From Larus michahellis (taxonomy: Eukaryota; Chordata; Aves; Charadriiformes; Laridae), in the NCBI RefSeq assembly GCF_964199755.1, contig NC_133899.1, positions 4,216,001 to 4,280,000 of the forward strand: 64,000 nucleotides of DNA, given 5' to 3'. Positions 13,242 through 28,200 of this stretch are shown here, piece after piece. The notes under the pieces were generated by a model, which made no database searches, had not been told where the DNA came from, and was given only the letters and a program-made list of their open reading frames with translations. Numbering within the stretch: position 1 is the stretch's first letter; every line of letters begins with the position of its first letter. A program made the position numbers and the translations under genes.

Positions 13242-13343
13242 CCCTCCCAGCAAAGAGTGTCACTCTGTGCTCCCTCCACCCCTTCTTGCCTCCCAGCCTG
13301 ATGCCTCCATTTAGTAGCTTAGTTCTTCAGTCCTATATAAAAG

Positions 13344-13445
13344 AATTATAGAATCATAGAATGGTTTGGGTTGGGACCTTAAACATCATCTAGTTCCAAC
13401 CCCCCTGACGTGGGCAGGGACACCACCCACTAGACCAGGTTGCTC
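13344..13445 (-). mobile_element. CR1 retrotransposon, short 3' tail
   Basis: This is about 100 bases of CR1 3' UTR. It begins on the + strand with TATAGAATCATAGAATGG and continues with TTGGGACCTT, CATCTAGTTCCAACCCCC, GGGCAGGGACACC and CTAGACCAGGTTGCTCA. The similarity stops at about 13445, so the copy is extremely 5'-truncated and has no coding sequence. It has the same orientation as the CR1 at 56 kb. Confidence 0.92.
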
Positions 13446-16400
13446 AATTCCCTGACTTGTCCCAATCTGTACCATTCCTCTGTCTCCAGATGGAAAACCG
13501 CACCTATTTCCAAAACACCGAACCTCTGGACACCTCGTGTGCCCACAGCCCTGCAATTCTGGCCCTCTGGTGTGCTGGTGCTTTCCTGTCACCTACAACT
13601 CAACAGTAACATTCGGCCTTTCAACTTACGGTATCGCCTCCGTAACAAGAATAAGTAGAGAAATAGAAAAGGCACAAAGAAAGAGGATGAGCAGACAGAA
13701 AGCCTTTTAATTTGTGCGAGTTCAAAGCAATATGCTCAGAGGATAATGAGTATGATGTACTGCTTATTTCAGTTCAGGGCCACGTTGAAATAAGCTGAGC
13801 CATTTAATTAATTAATATATTTAAAACAAGGAATAGAGGGATAAAAATCACTGAGAGGTGCAATTATTTCGACAGATGCTGCAAATAAGGTCCTGTAATT
13901 CCTCACGGAAGGACTGAGCTGAGCTAATTTTAATGCAGCGATTCCACAAACAGGCTCTTTCTGGGGACTGTTGTGCCTTGATCATACAGGCTGTCCCTTC
14001 GCTGGGACTTCATTCAGGGACTTCTGAGACCTCATCAAAAGCTGAGAAGTGTTGCATTATACTATCATGTATAAAATGGGGCAAGAACGACCATTGCAGT
14101 TTGGATTAGTGAGCTGAGAGGGGATCTTAGCATCATACCCTGTTTGCTTGAGCTCCTGATTGTATTGCTGTTGAACACATGGAAGGCACATCCAGACAGG
14201 CACAAATGTGGCCTACACCATCCCAGGGATGCTGTAGTACCTCCATGGTGTCATGGTCTGAAAAATGAACAAGAGCAAGGGCTTATGTATCCTTTTTAGT
14301 CAAAGGCGACCACTGAAATTCTTTAACTCTGCCACTGCAGACTGAGAACAGCGCTGGAGAATTGAACTCTCCCTCAAAACAACTGCCCATTATTTATGTC
14401 GTCTCTAGCTTTTAATCCTTTCCATAAGTCAAACCACATATTTTCCTCCTTTTTTTCAGGGTATCCTAGATTGTTAGACAAAGTTCAGAATAAATTCTTA
14501 AACTCCCCAAAATTCACCTGCTCTGAGACTCAACTTTAAACTCAACCCCAGGCTTGCCTTGTGCAAGTGTAAACCATAAGCTTCTGCAGTGGGGGCCTGG
14601 AAGTCAGGACTCAAACCTTCTGCAGAAATTTGCCATTTGGAGATGAATATAGAAGGAAGTATTCATTTTGGGGTCTGATTTTGTTTAGAAATTCAATCTA
14701 TTTACACCAGCTCTTTGAAACTTAACAGCAATAGTTAAATCTCTTGTAAGCCCACACAGCATTATCGCACCCGTTTGAGTAAGGTACTGGAAGCTGCAAA
14801 CTCACATTTTCTAATTTCAGAAACTTGTTTACTTTCTTATTTGATAGTATCCTATCTTTTCTGATGCTTTATTTCTTCCATTTCCTGTTACAATTGACTC
14901 TTCCATTACTATCAAACGTTGCAAAAGATGAATTACATAGAAATAGATGTTTGGTACTTTGTTAATGCTAGTCAGCAGTAACAATCCAAAAAACATTCTA
15001 AAGACTCTAAAAGCCACGCAGAAAAATAGATAACATTCATTTAATTTATTTTCGTGATGCTGTTAGTGTCATCCTCAAATGTCACAGCATCTTCTCTTCT
15101 TTTAAGGCAATTGAGAATCTGACTGCAATTCTATTAGACATTTTGCTACAACTGTTGATTTAACTTGAAAGGATGAGTGTTTCTATTGTGCAGAAAATGT
15201 CACAAGAGAAACAGCCTTGCTCCAGAATACAATGATCCTCCACCTTCTGAAAGCATGGCACGGCACTGCAAACTGGGACTGGCCTGGGGCTCAGACCCAC
15301 TTTATAATTAGACTGGGAGATGTCTTTGCTGAGACATTTAAGAGTGTCTTAGTCATTTTTTTAAGAATGCAACTGTCCCAATCAAAATAAAGAGGTTTTC
15401 TAAGTGAAGATATTGCAATATTAATGCATATGATGCTTTCTTAATAGGAGGAAGAAGATGTACAGTCTTTGCTGCTTGACTACAGTTGCCCAGGTAATGA
15501 CTTGTGAAAACATATGGATGTGCAAACTGAGATTAAGGAGCTACCTGAGAACCCCTGTTTCCAGATGGCCACTGATCCATAAAGTCCCATAGTGTGGTGA
15601 CTGAGTCCTCACCAACATCTGAGTCCTTAGCCCCAGCTCAGCTCTACAGATCGGTTCCTGTTTTGCTGCACTACTTGGGTACCTGGGACACCATCTATTT
15701 TTCTGCCTTTTACAGCATTGATTAATGTCAGCTAGAAGCTTTCCACTGACTTTCACATTCCTCTGATTCAGATTTGTCTCCACAGACATAAACCACATGT
15801 TCTACAGAAGAAAATAGGAAAGATGAAAGGCAATGGGATTTTTTATTTTTATTGCATACTGGTTCTTCTAAGTGTATAACCTGATATAGATGTACTGCCA
15901 TTTTTACCACTGAGTATCCATTTGTGAATAGAAGACACTACACAGACATTAGGAGACCTCTTAACATCGGCTGGATAGATCAACTGCTTAAGACAAAGGA
16001 CTTCTCACAGAAACTCACATGCCTCCCCTACGTTAAAAGAAAAATCTATCCACATTTCAACGATAGACAGAAGCAGTGTCCCTATAGCGGTTACAGCTGC
16101 TGCGTTAACATAATACCATAAACAACTACTTAGGATAAATTTCTACGGCAGCCGTTACCCTTCCCCATGGAGCAGACACACTACACTTGAAATGAAAGGA
16201 CTGTTCTCCTGACGATCACCCAGTGATGTTCCACAGCTGACTGGTGCAGACATCGCCGTGGTAAGCGATCTTTCTTCAGAGATATAAACAGCCAGCACAA
16301 ATGAAAGGGAATTACTGAACAGGTTTGTAATTAGCCAATCTAAGCACTACGGGTTGAGGGCACACGTATCCCTTCAACTGATAATGTAAACAGCACTCAA

Positions 16401-18020
16401 TTATATTTAAAGCATAAACGGGGAAAACATTGTGATGTCCACCAAATACAGGTAAAGCACTTCAGAAAGAGCTCGTATGAAACAAAATATTTATTAAGTC
16501 TTGGAGAAACCTACTGGTGGGAGATGTCTGACTTCCAGCATCACCAAGGGAATACCCTCTTACAGGCTCCTTGGAGCTGGTGGGGACTTCTTAAGAAGTA
16601 TATTCTTAAAGTCAGTCCTACCCTAACACATCTGCTCTTCAAACTAATGCTCCTCCTCTTCTCCCAGGTCCTTTATTGCCCTATGCAGCCAGCAAGGAGG
16701 CTCTGCCTGAGGCCTTCATCTCCGAGTACAACATGGGAGCAGCTGATAGGGACATATTGAAACCCACATAAAAAAACCAACAAAGGCAACAAACACACTG
16801 TGGTGCCATGAAGAGAGACCTAATTATGTCCTTTTTTCATCTGCAATTAACCTTACAGATGAAACAAGAAAGTATCTATCAACTGCTGATGAAAGAGAAA
16901 GGTGAAACACAGCTGGAAAAATCTCCTTCGTTGCAGTGCTACCGTGAGCAAAGTGGAAAATCAAGAAACCAAATTTGCTATGCTCTGTATCTGCCCTGTT
17001 AGCCTGACGCATCACGTGAGTTGTCACTAATGGAAAATGCAGTTCATACCAACAGGCTGGCATTTGGGCACACATTTGTTAACCTGCACTGCAGTTTTAA
17101 ATCAAGGTTTTAGCAGCTTAGGGGAGAGAGAAATAAAAAGAAGTGGAAAATATGTTGGTTTAGAAGCTGAGCACTTAGAGAACTTCTGTTTGCAACAAAG
17201 TGCAGAAATAAACAACTTCTTGTAGATACTGCCCTCATGCTGCCTTTTAATTGAACTACATAGATCAAGGAGTGCTACAGGGAAGAGAAAAACAAACCGG
17301 GAGGAACTTAAATGAGTTTTAGGTAGGAATTAGGAAAGTCACAATCAAGCCAGGACACAGTTGTAAACATCACAGATCTGAGCACAACAATATAATGGAT
17401 TTTCACATATATTGCTTGCCGCAGCTCTTAGAGATGCCTGTGCAGATCATCCCCCTCAAGCCAGACCCCACATTCATCATTCCTTTCTCACATGTGTTAT
17501 GGATGTCTTTATAGATCCCTCTTGCATGAGCCCCCATATCCTTATGTGTGGATAACACCAAGAGATGTAACTCCAACCAGGATTGCCCAGGATGTCTGGC
17601 TTTTATATGAACCACTGAGCCCTTCTCATTTAGGACCGATAATTCTTCTCGTTAGACCCAAACTTATATTCCTAAAAGACTCTGTCTTCAAAGAAGGCTG
17701 GCTGGCCCCAGGAATATATAATTTGGTTACAAGCAGGCACTTCTGAATGTTTTACCCACGGTGAAAGGAAAGCACTATGTTATGTTTTCTAATAAACTAT
17801 TCACCGTTATGACAAACTTTGTTAGTCTCAAGGTCTGCTCCCTCTCCCCACCTCTTTCCACCTTGCCTACCCGTTTCATTCAACAGCCTCTTCTGCTTGT
17901 CACATGGAGTGTAATGATTTGAAAAACTTTACCTGCTCAGTGCTGCGAGGTCTGAGCTTCAACTGGAGATCCCAGATGCTACCAGATAATAAATAATTAC
18001 GATGATCATCTTCAGAAGAG

Positions 18021-18106
18021 TCCAAAACCCAATAAGTAAAATTTGAGTTCCACTGAAGTCAATGGGAGCTCTGCCAGAAGCTTCAACGCTGGCAGGATTT
18101 CATCCA
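18021..18106. repeat. Ancient amniote repeat with CACTGAAGTCAATGGGAG core
   Basis: The core TCCACTGAAGTCAATGGGAG followed by CTCTGCCAGAAGCTTCAACG and GGCAGGATTTCATCC is a dispersed motif common in sauropsid genomes. Such copies are old and sometimes conserved. No coding content. Confidence 0.42.
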
Positions 18107-21100
18107 ACATTTCTTTCATATTAGATTTAATTAGTGGTCAGTAATGAGGCACTCTTAAAATTCTCCACATCTGGGGAAAGAGAAACATGATTAGATTAGA
18201 GTGTACAGTTATAATTCACAAATTGGATTGTTAGAACTAGTTTTCCTATGCTTTTTTTCCCCTTCTTTGCCAGGAATAACACAATTAAACTCAGCGTCTC
18301 CACACATAATTCAGTCAGGAATGACTAAAGTGAGGTGGTGTTGAAGAAACCTGCTGCAGACTACTGAGATGGAGGCCTGATTTAGGGTCCTCATTTCAGA
18401 TTGGATCAAAGTCAGATTACTTCACATATGGTACTTTACAGAAGACAACAAATTAACCACAAGTCACCCGAGAACATGCCTTCAGACGGAAAATATACCA
18501 AGAGGAAATTCGTCAAAAAGTAAACACCTTTTTTCTTCCATCAGGTTAAGGAACACAGACCATTTTTCTTGCCGACAGTGTCCTCAGCTGAATCAAATGA
18601 GGTTGTGCTCCTGGGAAACGAGCACCTCTCAGAAAATCTGAGCTGTGAGTACACCAGAAATGTGTCTCTGGTCTTAAGACATGGAAACCAAGGTGGAGAC
18701 ACACACCCTGCAATGCCATGCTGCACAAAATGCCAATGCCTGCCCAGTCCAACTCATGGACTGGATTACCCTGACAGCAGGGCTAGTTGAGCCTTATATT
18801 CATTTATCACAACACTGAATTCTCACTTGATTTACTGAATCTGCCGGACCTCCCCTCTGAGGACCTCCAGGTATTAGAAATGGAATAGAAGACAGCGTCT
18901 CACTTGTTTTCTGACACTGAGCTGCAATAAAAATGTACAAATACACACCCAGAAGTAGATTTTGCATTGGAGTTACATTCGTGGTTGTTCCAAAAAAAGG
19001 CATTTCGGTGAGAATCCACCCAGTGGCTCCGCAGGTCCATGCAGGGATGTCCATGCACCGAGGAAGGAATAAGTAACAGTAAAGTGGGGTGGCATGGCTG
19101 GTACAAAAGATGCTCATGGGATAAGCCCAACAAGAATGTGGCATGCGGTTTAAGAAGAGGGAAAATGGGGTACTAAACAGAGGAATTTCAGAATGTAATT
19201 TTCCTCTTTCTTGGAAAAAAAAATACAAAAAAACCAAATTTGTTTCTATTTGAGGATTCCATAGGAAGCTGTTTCTTTGACTTCCTAAACAAGAATTTTC
19301 TTGGTCAGGAAAGAACAAAGGCTGGAAGCTGAGCTCGACATAATGCTGTGACATAAAACCAAAGTCAGACACTAGCTGTAATAATGGCTGGAAATGTGGA
19401 TTTTATTTCCATTTGCTCTCCTGAGTAAGTGCTCCCTGGTTTTCATTAACATTTGGAAGAAATCATGCTGACTCCAAACCGATTAGAAGGGGAAGCTAGT
19501 AAATGTAACATGGATTATGGGATCACTGTCTGGATTAAGCTGACCGGAGAATGGCTACAACCTTCACTTTCACAAAATACAATAGTTTCCATTTGTGAAT
19601 GCAAACGAGCGACCAGCATAGTTACAGCTATATTTATTTTATCCAGGACTATTTTTTCTTTCACTTCCCAGGGGACTACTACTTTTGCTTAGAATAATAA
19701 GCAATAAAAATGAGTAGGCTGTAAAACCCAGTGATCTGGATGGATCACCTGCTTCAAAACAGCTAATGTTCATGATCCCTGGTCAAGAATGACCAAGATA
19801 ACGGACCACGGCCACAAGTCTGCTGCAGTCCCGGGAAGGACAGACATTCACAGACTTTCAGACTCACAGGATGCAAAAGGATGACTGTATAGGCAGTCTT
19901 CCTCAGAGAAAATTCACATTTTAAGAGTGTTACTGCCCTTCAAACATCCTTTGCAATACCTGTGGGGGTGTGGAAAGATGGCATTCATTTCACTATACAG
20001 CCAAGAACAAGAAGTATTGAGTTTCTAACCTGCTTTTGCTCAGTGAAAACCAAAATAAGCAATGACATTCAGCATAACCGTAAGATCAAATGTCATAAAT
20101 AGCCTTAATTCTGCCCTGAAGGTATCGTATTTTCATCCTCATCAAGGTATAATTGTGCATACCTACCAATGTCACATCCATGGGGAAAAACAGTCGACTT
20201 TGCATTTTACACACAATCGGAGATGCTGTCAGTGATGCTAAAGGAAACTGCGTAGGCTGTTTAACACAATCAGGCTCCCACTCCATTTACCAGTCTGTGA
20301 CTGGCATCAGCTGAAACCTCGCTAAACCCACGGAGCAGTGCTTGACCTTGTATAAGCCTTTTCCTGCTTAAGAAATACTCATCAAGAATAGGTCTGAAAA
20401 GACTCATCTCACTTCTCCAAAACGCTTCTGGAAACATGCAACCTTCAGAAACCAAGGTGATACTTTATGCTCTGAGACTGATGAGCAGCCAAGCAAATGT
20501 TATTCGAATATTTCATGTTGTTACTAGAAAGAGCCACTCTGGTATGTGGAACTCCTTGGATTCTTGACTGCCATGGGAAATCTGGGGACCCGATCCTTAG
20601 ATACACCACAAATCACATCAAACTGTTCAGGACAAATAGAAACGTACTTCTGAGAAAGCTCCCCCATGTATATGTATAAAGTTTCTGCCTGTATAAAATT
20701 GATAGATATTCATAAACCTTAATCCATTCACTCGGGGAATGTTGAATATATAACCTGTACGTGTTACAGCCTCTCTCTTTCCCAGAACCTGGAGAACCCT
20801 AAGGAGCTGTATATATAATTTTACTGATTCGATATTATTATATTACGGAATTGTACTCTGTCACTGTCTGGCCAGGCTGTACGACCCAGAGGGAGTGAAT
20901 CTCTGCAGAGCCTGTTTCTGTTCAAGCAGAGGAACAGAGCTGTTAAAAACAACGTGCTGTCGGTGTGCCGGCCTTTGTCAGGATCCAGGTCTGAGAACAA
21001 AGATGTTTCCCTGCAGCAGCAGGGCAGGGAATCTGAAACTTGAACAATTGCTTCTTTTTTCCGCAGGACTTTTTCACTCCAGTCTAAGAGCACGCCTCTC

Positions 21101-24100
21101 TTTCCAATTCTTTTTAACTCCTCAGAGAGTAATCACCTCTTCTAATGGAAGTGATGCCAAAACTCCTGGGAGCACAACTGTGGCCCAAAAGAATATAAAT
21201 CCTTCTCCCACTTTCTCTCTTAATCTTCACTAAATCCCCTTACATTATGCTGAATTAGATAACAGGGAGGGCATTAATATTTCTGCAGCTAAGAAATAAG
21301 CTGCCCTCAGTTAAACAGCCCCTATTATTTATATCCATGTGAGCAACGATCATGGTGTAGAAGATGCTGGCTTCCCTGGCTTTTTTTCTTTTCCTTTTTA
21401 TTTTTTTAATCCATTTGCATATTTCAAATAAACTTGTGAAGCTGGGGACAGAAGTTATTAGAGTAATGGGAAAAGCCTGATGGAACAAAGCCGATCCGGA
21501 ATGTGGATTGAGGAATATTATATAACTATAAAAATGTTTCCCCAAAGCAAGTGAATGGTGGCCTGAATCTGCAGAGATGACATCACCGCCTCCTAAGAAC
21601 TTAATTCCCACAGATCCATTGTATCTTATTATTATTTACAGGGAAAGCACCGAGTGAGATTGTCTCCAAATGGCCCTCTGTGTGCAGCCATTAGGCTTTA
21701 GGAAGTGCTCTCGCCTGTAATGGCTTCAATAACTGGGTTTGCGGGCTTCTCTTTTATTGTGGGTACCGCTGAGATGTGGAGCCCCTTCGCATCCACCTCC
21801 TTCTGCGATGGATGGGGGAACTGACTGTTGTTGACAGCTATGGGGTTCTGAGCAACACTCACCTGTCAGGAGAGAGTATCTGAATGAAGGTGGAAAAGGA
21901 TCTTTAAATATTTTGTCCAAGCCACAGAAGGGAGCATTAAAAACCCAAGTATAAAAGTACATTTTTTATATCCACTTGAGCCGAAAGGTTAGTCTGAACT
22001 GTAAGTATGGATGATACCACCCCAGGTAAAACAAAATTCATGTAGCAAGTCAGCAGGAGCTGTTGATGAAGCAATTACCAAATAAACCGCCTGAATTTGC
22101 ATTTCTGAGGTACAGATCTGATTGTCCGGCAGTTAAATTAATGGCCAGTTGAAAGCTCAGGGCTCAAATGATTCAACAGAATATGCATTTGCCATCGGTT
22201 AACACATAAAACAAGAGTTAGATGAGAAATTCCTTGTACCTATTGAAATTAGCAAGATTTGCGCAAAATAATTCCTTTGATGAATGAGACTTCTCTCTGG
22301 CAGAGAGCACATGTTGCTATTTTTCTGAATGTGCTTATTATTTTAAATTGTTTGTTCTATCACTGGCCCAGCAAATGAAGGGAAATGGACTCACAGGAAA
22401 TAAATACCTGTGGTTATTCAATCTGTATGTTTACTCCCAAGAAGTGCGTAATTTCCTGTCCCTGAGTGGAAATCTATTCTTCCCTGCAATATTTGCTAAG
22501 CGTATTCTGGCAAAATGGAGCTTTTGCAAGTAAGCATGAAGAAAAAACAGAAACAAGCAAAACAAGGGTTTCCCAGTCAGATTATTGCAAACTTCTATTT
22601 CTGTTCAGCTAGCCACTACTCTAGGTAGCCCTGCTGACATGTCTCATTTCCAGCTATGAACTGCATCCACCTCTCAGTGTATCTCATGTACCCAGATTGT
22701 TCTTCCCCTCAGCCATCCACATTGCCCAAGAAACGAACCTGCAAATTTCCTCTTACACCCGCAATTCCAATAAACTCAATATAAATTCAGCTGCAAAGAT
22801 TTCACAGCATCAGGCAGGGAGATCCCGTTAATAATTTACATCTATGGTGTTTAAGCCGTATAAATCTCTGCAGGACCAGTTCTGTGCTCAGCTCTGGCTT
22901 CAAACATTGCTGTGGAAGGGAGCACAAGGTGAGAGGAGCAGAAGGAAGATGTCTTTCCTTGCCTCCTCCCAAACACTGTCCTCTCCCCTCCCTGGAGGAT
23001 TCTGGCCATATAATCGATTTCTCTCCAAGCCCCGGAGGAGCTTTTTGTGTAGTCAAGTGAAGAAACAGCCTGACAGACTGCTCCCTGTGTCTAATCCTGC
23101 AAATCAGGACCAATAATCGTCTTAACCGTTCAGCAGATCTATTTTTAATGAGTGCCATCCACTATCTGACTTTCGGCTCCCGATTCCAAATGTGAAGCTA
23201 TTGGCTGGTGGCTAATACTGGACTTTCACTGGGACTGTATAATCCGTCGGGATTATTCGGTGAGATGCTTCCCTCTTCTTCTTACATAACCAAGGGGACC
23301 TTTCTTATTTATCATCAGAATCCAGTGTTTACTAAATTCAGGCCAGAAAAGCTGTTCTCTAAACTCACTCACTCTCTTTGCACTGATATTTATCCATTTA
23401 TAAATACAATATACAGAACTCAGATAACTTGGCTCCTAATTTTAGGGCTTTCAGCTTTTCCGTAATCGTGGCAATTAAATCTCAAATAATAATAATATAT
23501 TTAACTTTTCACTAGATTCAAATTTTCCTTGGAAAAAAAACCCCAATTTTAATCATAGCCCAAACCTTATATAACTCTTCAGGATATGACTCATAGCACA
23601 ATTGCATCGAATGACAACTGCATTTTGAAAGATACACACATAGACATTAATGTTGTCTGCCAGAATATCAATTTTCTCTGAAACATATAAACTCACACTG
23701 CCTTCCTTTGACTGAGGGAAGAAATCTGTCAATGTTTTTAAAGTTCAATATGAAATACCTCCGTTGCGACAAGAACTGAGTGGGAAGATTTTTCCTGTTC
23801 CCTGAAGAGCTGTAAGATTTTGGAAATGTTTCATGTTGTGCATCAGGACAATCTATCAACACTTTGAAAATCTTCAAGGAACAGAAATCAGATTTCTTGT
23901 CATCCGTTCCGTGCTGCCGAAAAGTTTCATTCCTGTAATTTGAAAACATTTTGTTCCTATTTGAAGCATTTGCATTTTTTGAGCTGGAGATACTACCTAA
24001 AATATTGAAATGAAAAATTAATGCCTTCTAGAAAACCAACAATTTTCTTATTTTGAAAATTATTTTTAAAATCACTAAAAGCTAAGATAAGAAATTCCTT

Positions 24101-25135
24101 TAAAAATTTGTCCGTTTACCAAAGGAAAAATTCTATTAATTTCAGGTAAGAATTTCTCAGGGTGCCTATTTCTTTAGGAATCAATAGTTCTGCGGACTCA
24201 GTTATCTGTATTATTGTGTCTGAATTAAAATAATCAACTTGAGTAAGAGCCAGAGAGAACTACCATCCCTCGGCACTGTATTACCGGTGCAATACCCAGG
24301 GGAAGGCAGGGGACAGTGGAGGGCAGCTGCCTGTGTTATCTGTTTAATAAAGTAGCCGTATGTTTCTACTCAAGAATCTTACAAATATTAAATATTCCAC
24401 ACAGTTTATTTAAGGAAAATACCGCTACGTGATTTTATTTTATGGAAATTGGAAGTTTACAGAGACAAAAGCTGTCCCCATTTCGACTGTAATGTTTTTG
24501 GCTTTTCCTGGTACTCTCTAAAACCTCAATCTAAAAAAAAAGTGGAATCTTTTCTATACAGCCTTTCTAAAAGAGAATATTTTCTTACAACATCCACTCA
24601 ATAGATAGTCAGAAGTGTAAGAACCGAGGGACTTCACAAACAAAAGCATTCATGAAATAGATGTGTCTGGGTTTGACTTTTGTAATTGAAAACAGAAAGC
24701 ATTTCTGTGACTTCTTGCCTACTCCTATACTGTGTCTTCCCTTCACACCTCCCCTCCCATTCCGTCATACCAAGTATTTCTGCAGTGACCTGCACGCTGC
24801 TGATGCCAGCCACAGACAGGAGCTTGCAGAAGTTTGGGACGTGGCCTGCCCATCCAGAGCTGCCGTGAAATCTTCCTAACTCAATCGGTGGGTTCACCCA
24901 GCCAGCCAGGGGACACGGACAGACTGGGTGATTGCAAAAATGTGTTCCCTAGGAAACCAGAAAATTCTGAAAATGCAGTATCACTTGATGAAAATAGTTC
25001 ATTCAGCGATTTAACTACTTCCTCTAGATTTTATTTGGTTTCAATGACAAATTTTTTCATTTTGACTCTAAGTAGGAAAAACCCCTCACTTTACTTTAAT
25101 CTACAGTTTTAAAACTACATCACAGATAGTTCATA

Positions 25136-25235
25136 GGACTTGGGCAAAGATACAACAAAGGTTGCCAGCAGGACTGGAGATTGACCTTTGATCTCTTGAC
25201 TTCTAGACCAGCACTTCAATCTTTCTATACACGAT
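25136..25235 (+). repeat. MIR-like SINE remnant (3' half)
   Basis: GACTTGGGCAAAGATACAAC, GGACTGGAGATTGACC, ATCTCTTGACTTCTAGACCA and GCACTTCAATC line up in order with the downstream part of MIR (ACTTGCCCAAGGTCACAC, GGGATTCGAACC, TCTCCTGACTCC, GACCAGTGCTCTA). Identified from memory of the consensus. Confidence 0.5.
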
Positions 25236-28200
25236 TCATTTGAGATATTTTTTCATAAATCCTGTGGTTCTGGTTGAAAGTTCAGCCTTTGTCATTATCA
25301 TGTTTCAATGATTGCAAGGGATTTCAAACCCATGGAGTGTACGTACCAGCTACCGCAAATCAGTCACACAGCTAAATGCCACGAGATTGCTCTGGGTGCT
25401 TTCTCCTTGACTGTCTCTACATTACGGAGTTGGAAATTTTTTTAACTCATGCATTTTTTAAAACATTTGGTTAATTTTGAAAGGTCAAGTAAAACGTTTT
25501 CCCATGCTTTGCATTTAAAGTCACTTGAACAAAGGCTGGAACAATTATGAAATGCAGCAAGAGATTATGGGTGTGCAATCAGTGCCTGCTTAGCAAGTCT
25601 GGCTTGGGAAGAGATGGAAGCAGACGCCACGACTCTTGTTGTTATGGTGCTGTCTGAACGAGCTATCACATACAATATCCTTTGTTACTTTAGGACAATC
25701 CCTAATGGACTGAATCACTACATCACTGTAATCTGATTTAAAATGAGAAATAGCCATAAACATCTGCTGCATCACCATCCAGTTTGGCTTTACTAAACTC
25801 CTGGGCGTATTGCAATGAAGAAGTCACCATCTGTTGCTGAGGTCTTGCCCTTTCCATCTTCTGTGCCTCTGCTAACAACCTCCAAGAACAAGAAAATCCA
25901 TAGAATGACTCAGAGGTAGAGCAAGACTGAGACCAGAGCTCAGTGGAAGATGTCACATTGCCCGGTAGGTCAAAACATTCATGCAGTCACTCACAGCTCA
26001 TCACACACTCCCACGTAACTACAAGAGTGTACTTGGAGAAGCTCTGGCTGTGGAGTCATCCCACAAACATCTGTGCTATTTGCTACACTTCCTCCTCCAA
26101 AGGATCCTGGCGATATGGGTCATATTTGGAGGAAGCTAATGACTTTCCCGAGCTAAGAGGGGGACAAGAGTACACGGATTGTGAATCCATACTATGAAAT
26201 AGAAATAAAAGAAACCCCAGCTGCCGTATACAACACTATTTCGTATCATCTTCTTGCTTATTTTTCTACTGTGAAAGAAAATAAACTATAGAAGATCTAT
26301 CAGAAGCTTTTTCTGGCTGCTTCCAGATATGCTGTTATAAATGTTACGGATTTGGAGAATGCATAATATTTCCTGACCTTCCCAGTCAGGCTCCAAGCCC
26401 ACTGAAACTCACTGGCAAGAGCACAAGCAGCACCATAGACCACTTCTGGGGTTATGGAAGACTCTTTGCCCTGACTGGCCAAAGATTTTCCCCAGCAGTT
26501 CAGTTCAGCCTCAAACATTCGTTCTGGATCCCAGTGTTTTCATTTTCCAGTGACTTTTGTCAATGACAGACATAAAAAAGTAATCGTGGGCATTACACTG
26601 TAAAAAGAAAAACAACCCCCAGAGAAACTCCTCGGCAAACTGTCTTCTAAAAAAAACCTTGTTATCTATACACTGAATTAAAAATAAAACACATGCATGA
26701 TAAGAAAAGAGAGAACGGAATGAGTCACTTGCCTTTACTGTTTGTTTTTTTGTGTATTGGCTGTGTTGTGCAGAATATACTACTCAACCCCCCCAACAAA
26801 ATTTCACTTTCACGGACCTTAGGATTTCAGCAGACAGTTCTCACACAGTTGTTTCAATCTTAAAATCTTTCTGCTAAGTAAATTTACGTAATCCAGTGAC
26901 AGATTGGACTCTTACTGTGTAGACCAAAGAAATAATCAAGTACAGGACTGAAAATCCTAGACACCCATATGACTTTACTGTCAGAGAAACCAGTCGGTTT
27001 CTTAAATTACACAGAACATGTCAACAAATAGCAATAATGTAGTGAACGATGGCACAGAATGGCTTGATGGCATTTATAACACAGTGCTTGGCTTGTCCAG
27101 CTCGGGTCTAATCTTTCTTCTTTGTGGACAGAGATAAAAGAAATGCAAAGTTGGCACAAGTCTTGCAGAAAGATTTTGGGGGCAACAGAGATGTGTTTCA
27201 TCTCTATTTCATCTCTCATTGTATACTGCTTTGGTAGCGAAGCGGGATCAGTTGTGGAAGGAAGACATTTTTCCTTCTAACTTTTGAGAGGCTGATTCTT
27301 TTCAAATTAAGGTCTGTTTACACATGTTACAGCTCTCTGACCTGCGGCACACACGCTGGCACATCCATATCACAGGCAAGGTCGGCAGCTCCATGCTGGG
27401 AAAGGCTGCTGCAGCATCTTGATACCAAACTCACTCTTCCTTCCCATTGGGGAAGTCATGGAGACACTGCTCCCTGCTACACACTTACTCTTAACTACAG
27501 TGAAACCCAGACCACAACGTTCACATGTTTCAAATGTCACCTTACAGAAACCCTCCCTGTGTTAGCTAGCACAGGCTCCCCGAACCCTGTGGGAGACATC
27601 TGTCTTGTGTAGGTGATTAAATACAGGAATGGTGACGTCGTGCAATTCAACCTCCTTCTCCACAGAAGTCGGGGCCACCCCGAGAGAAGCTGCCTCTCTT
27701 CCCGATCATGAGTACAAGAAGAGAATTGAAGGTGATCTTAGCAGACACGATGAGCATTTCAGCCCAAGACTCTGAAGTCTCGTCTTGCTGAAACAAGTAA
27801 CAAAGCTCTCAAGAGCTTAATGAAGCCAAATCTCATCCCAGTTCACTATTTTACAAGTCTGGGGCTATTACATTTGTCCATGACACTTGGAAACAAGAGA
27901 CGGCTTCCCACAGATAAAACATTCAGCCACCAGGGCCAACAGACGGGACTTACCTAGGTAACTTTCCCTCTCTTCTAGATAAGCATGTGAAACAATAGAT
28001 GAGCAGATACTTCTGCTGTTCACATTTACACACAAACTGGCATTCGTCGTGTTGTCCGCCCCTGCCTTATAGTCACTGCTCTGAGTGAGAAAAGCACATT
28101 CATCTGTCCACAGCCTCCATCGTGTTTGGACGGAAGGAAAAATCAAAAAAAAATGCAACTAATCTTCAGTGCAAGGGCCTGGGACAGGCTGATACAGGTT

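Larger units (their letters stand above)
6351..13343. other. Intergenic, ORF-rich in 6752-7915, no gene recognised
   Basis: A relatively GC-rich stretch at 6752-7915 carries + strand frames of 203 (6752-7363), 104 (7366-7680) and 128 (7529-7915) codons and comparable minus-strand frames. None shows a domain, signal peptide or family motif that I recognise, and low stop frequency is expected where GC is higher. A strong acceptor-like sequence (pyrimidine tract, then TCCTGGCAG) ends at 8979 but leads to a stop after eight codons. The rest holds the palindrome, A23, 51-bp duplication and C-rich repeats listed separately. Confidence 0.5.

Noticed and set aside
26136..26200. Further MIR-like remnant (CTAATGACTTTCCCGAGC...)
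   Set aside because: Resemblance to the MIR core is too weak and lacks the neighbouring segments in order.
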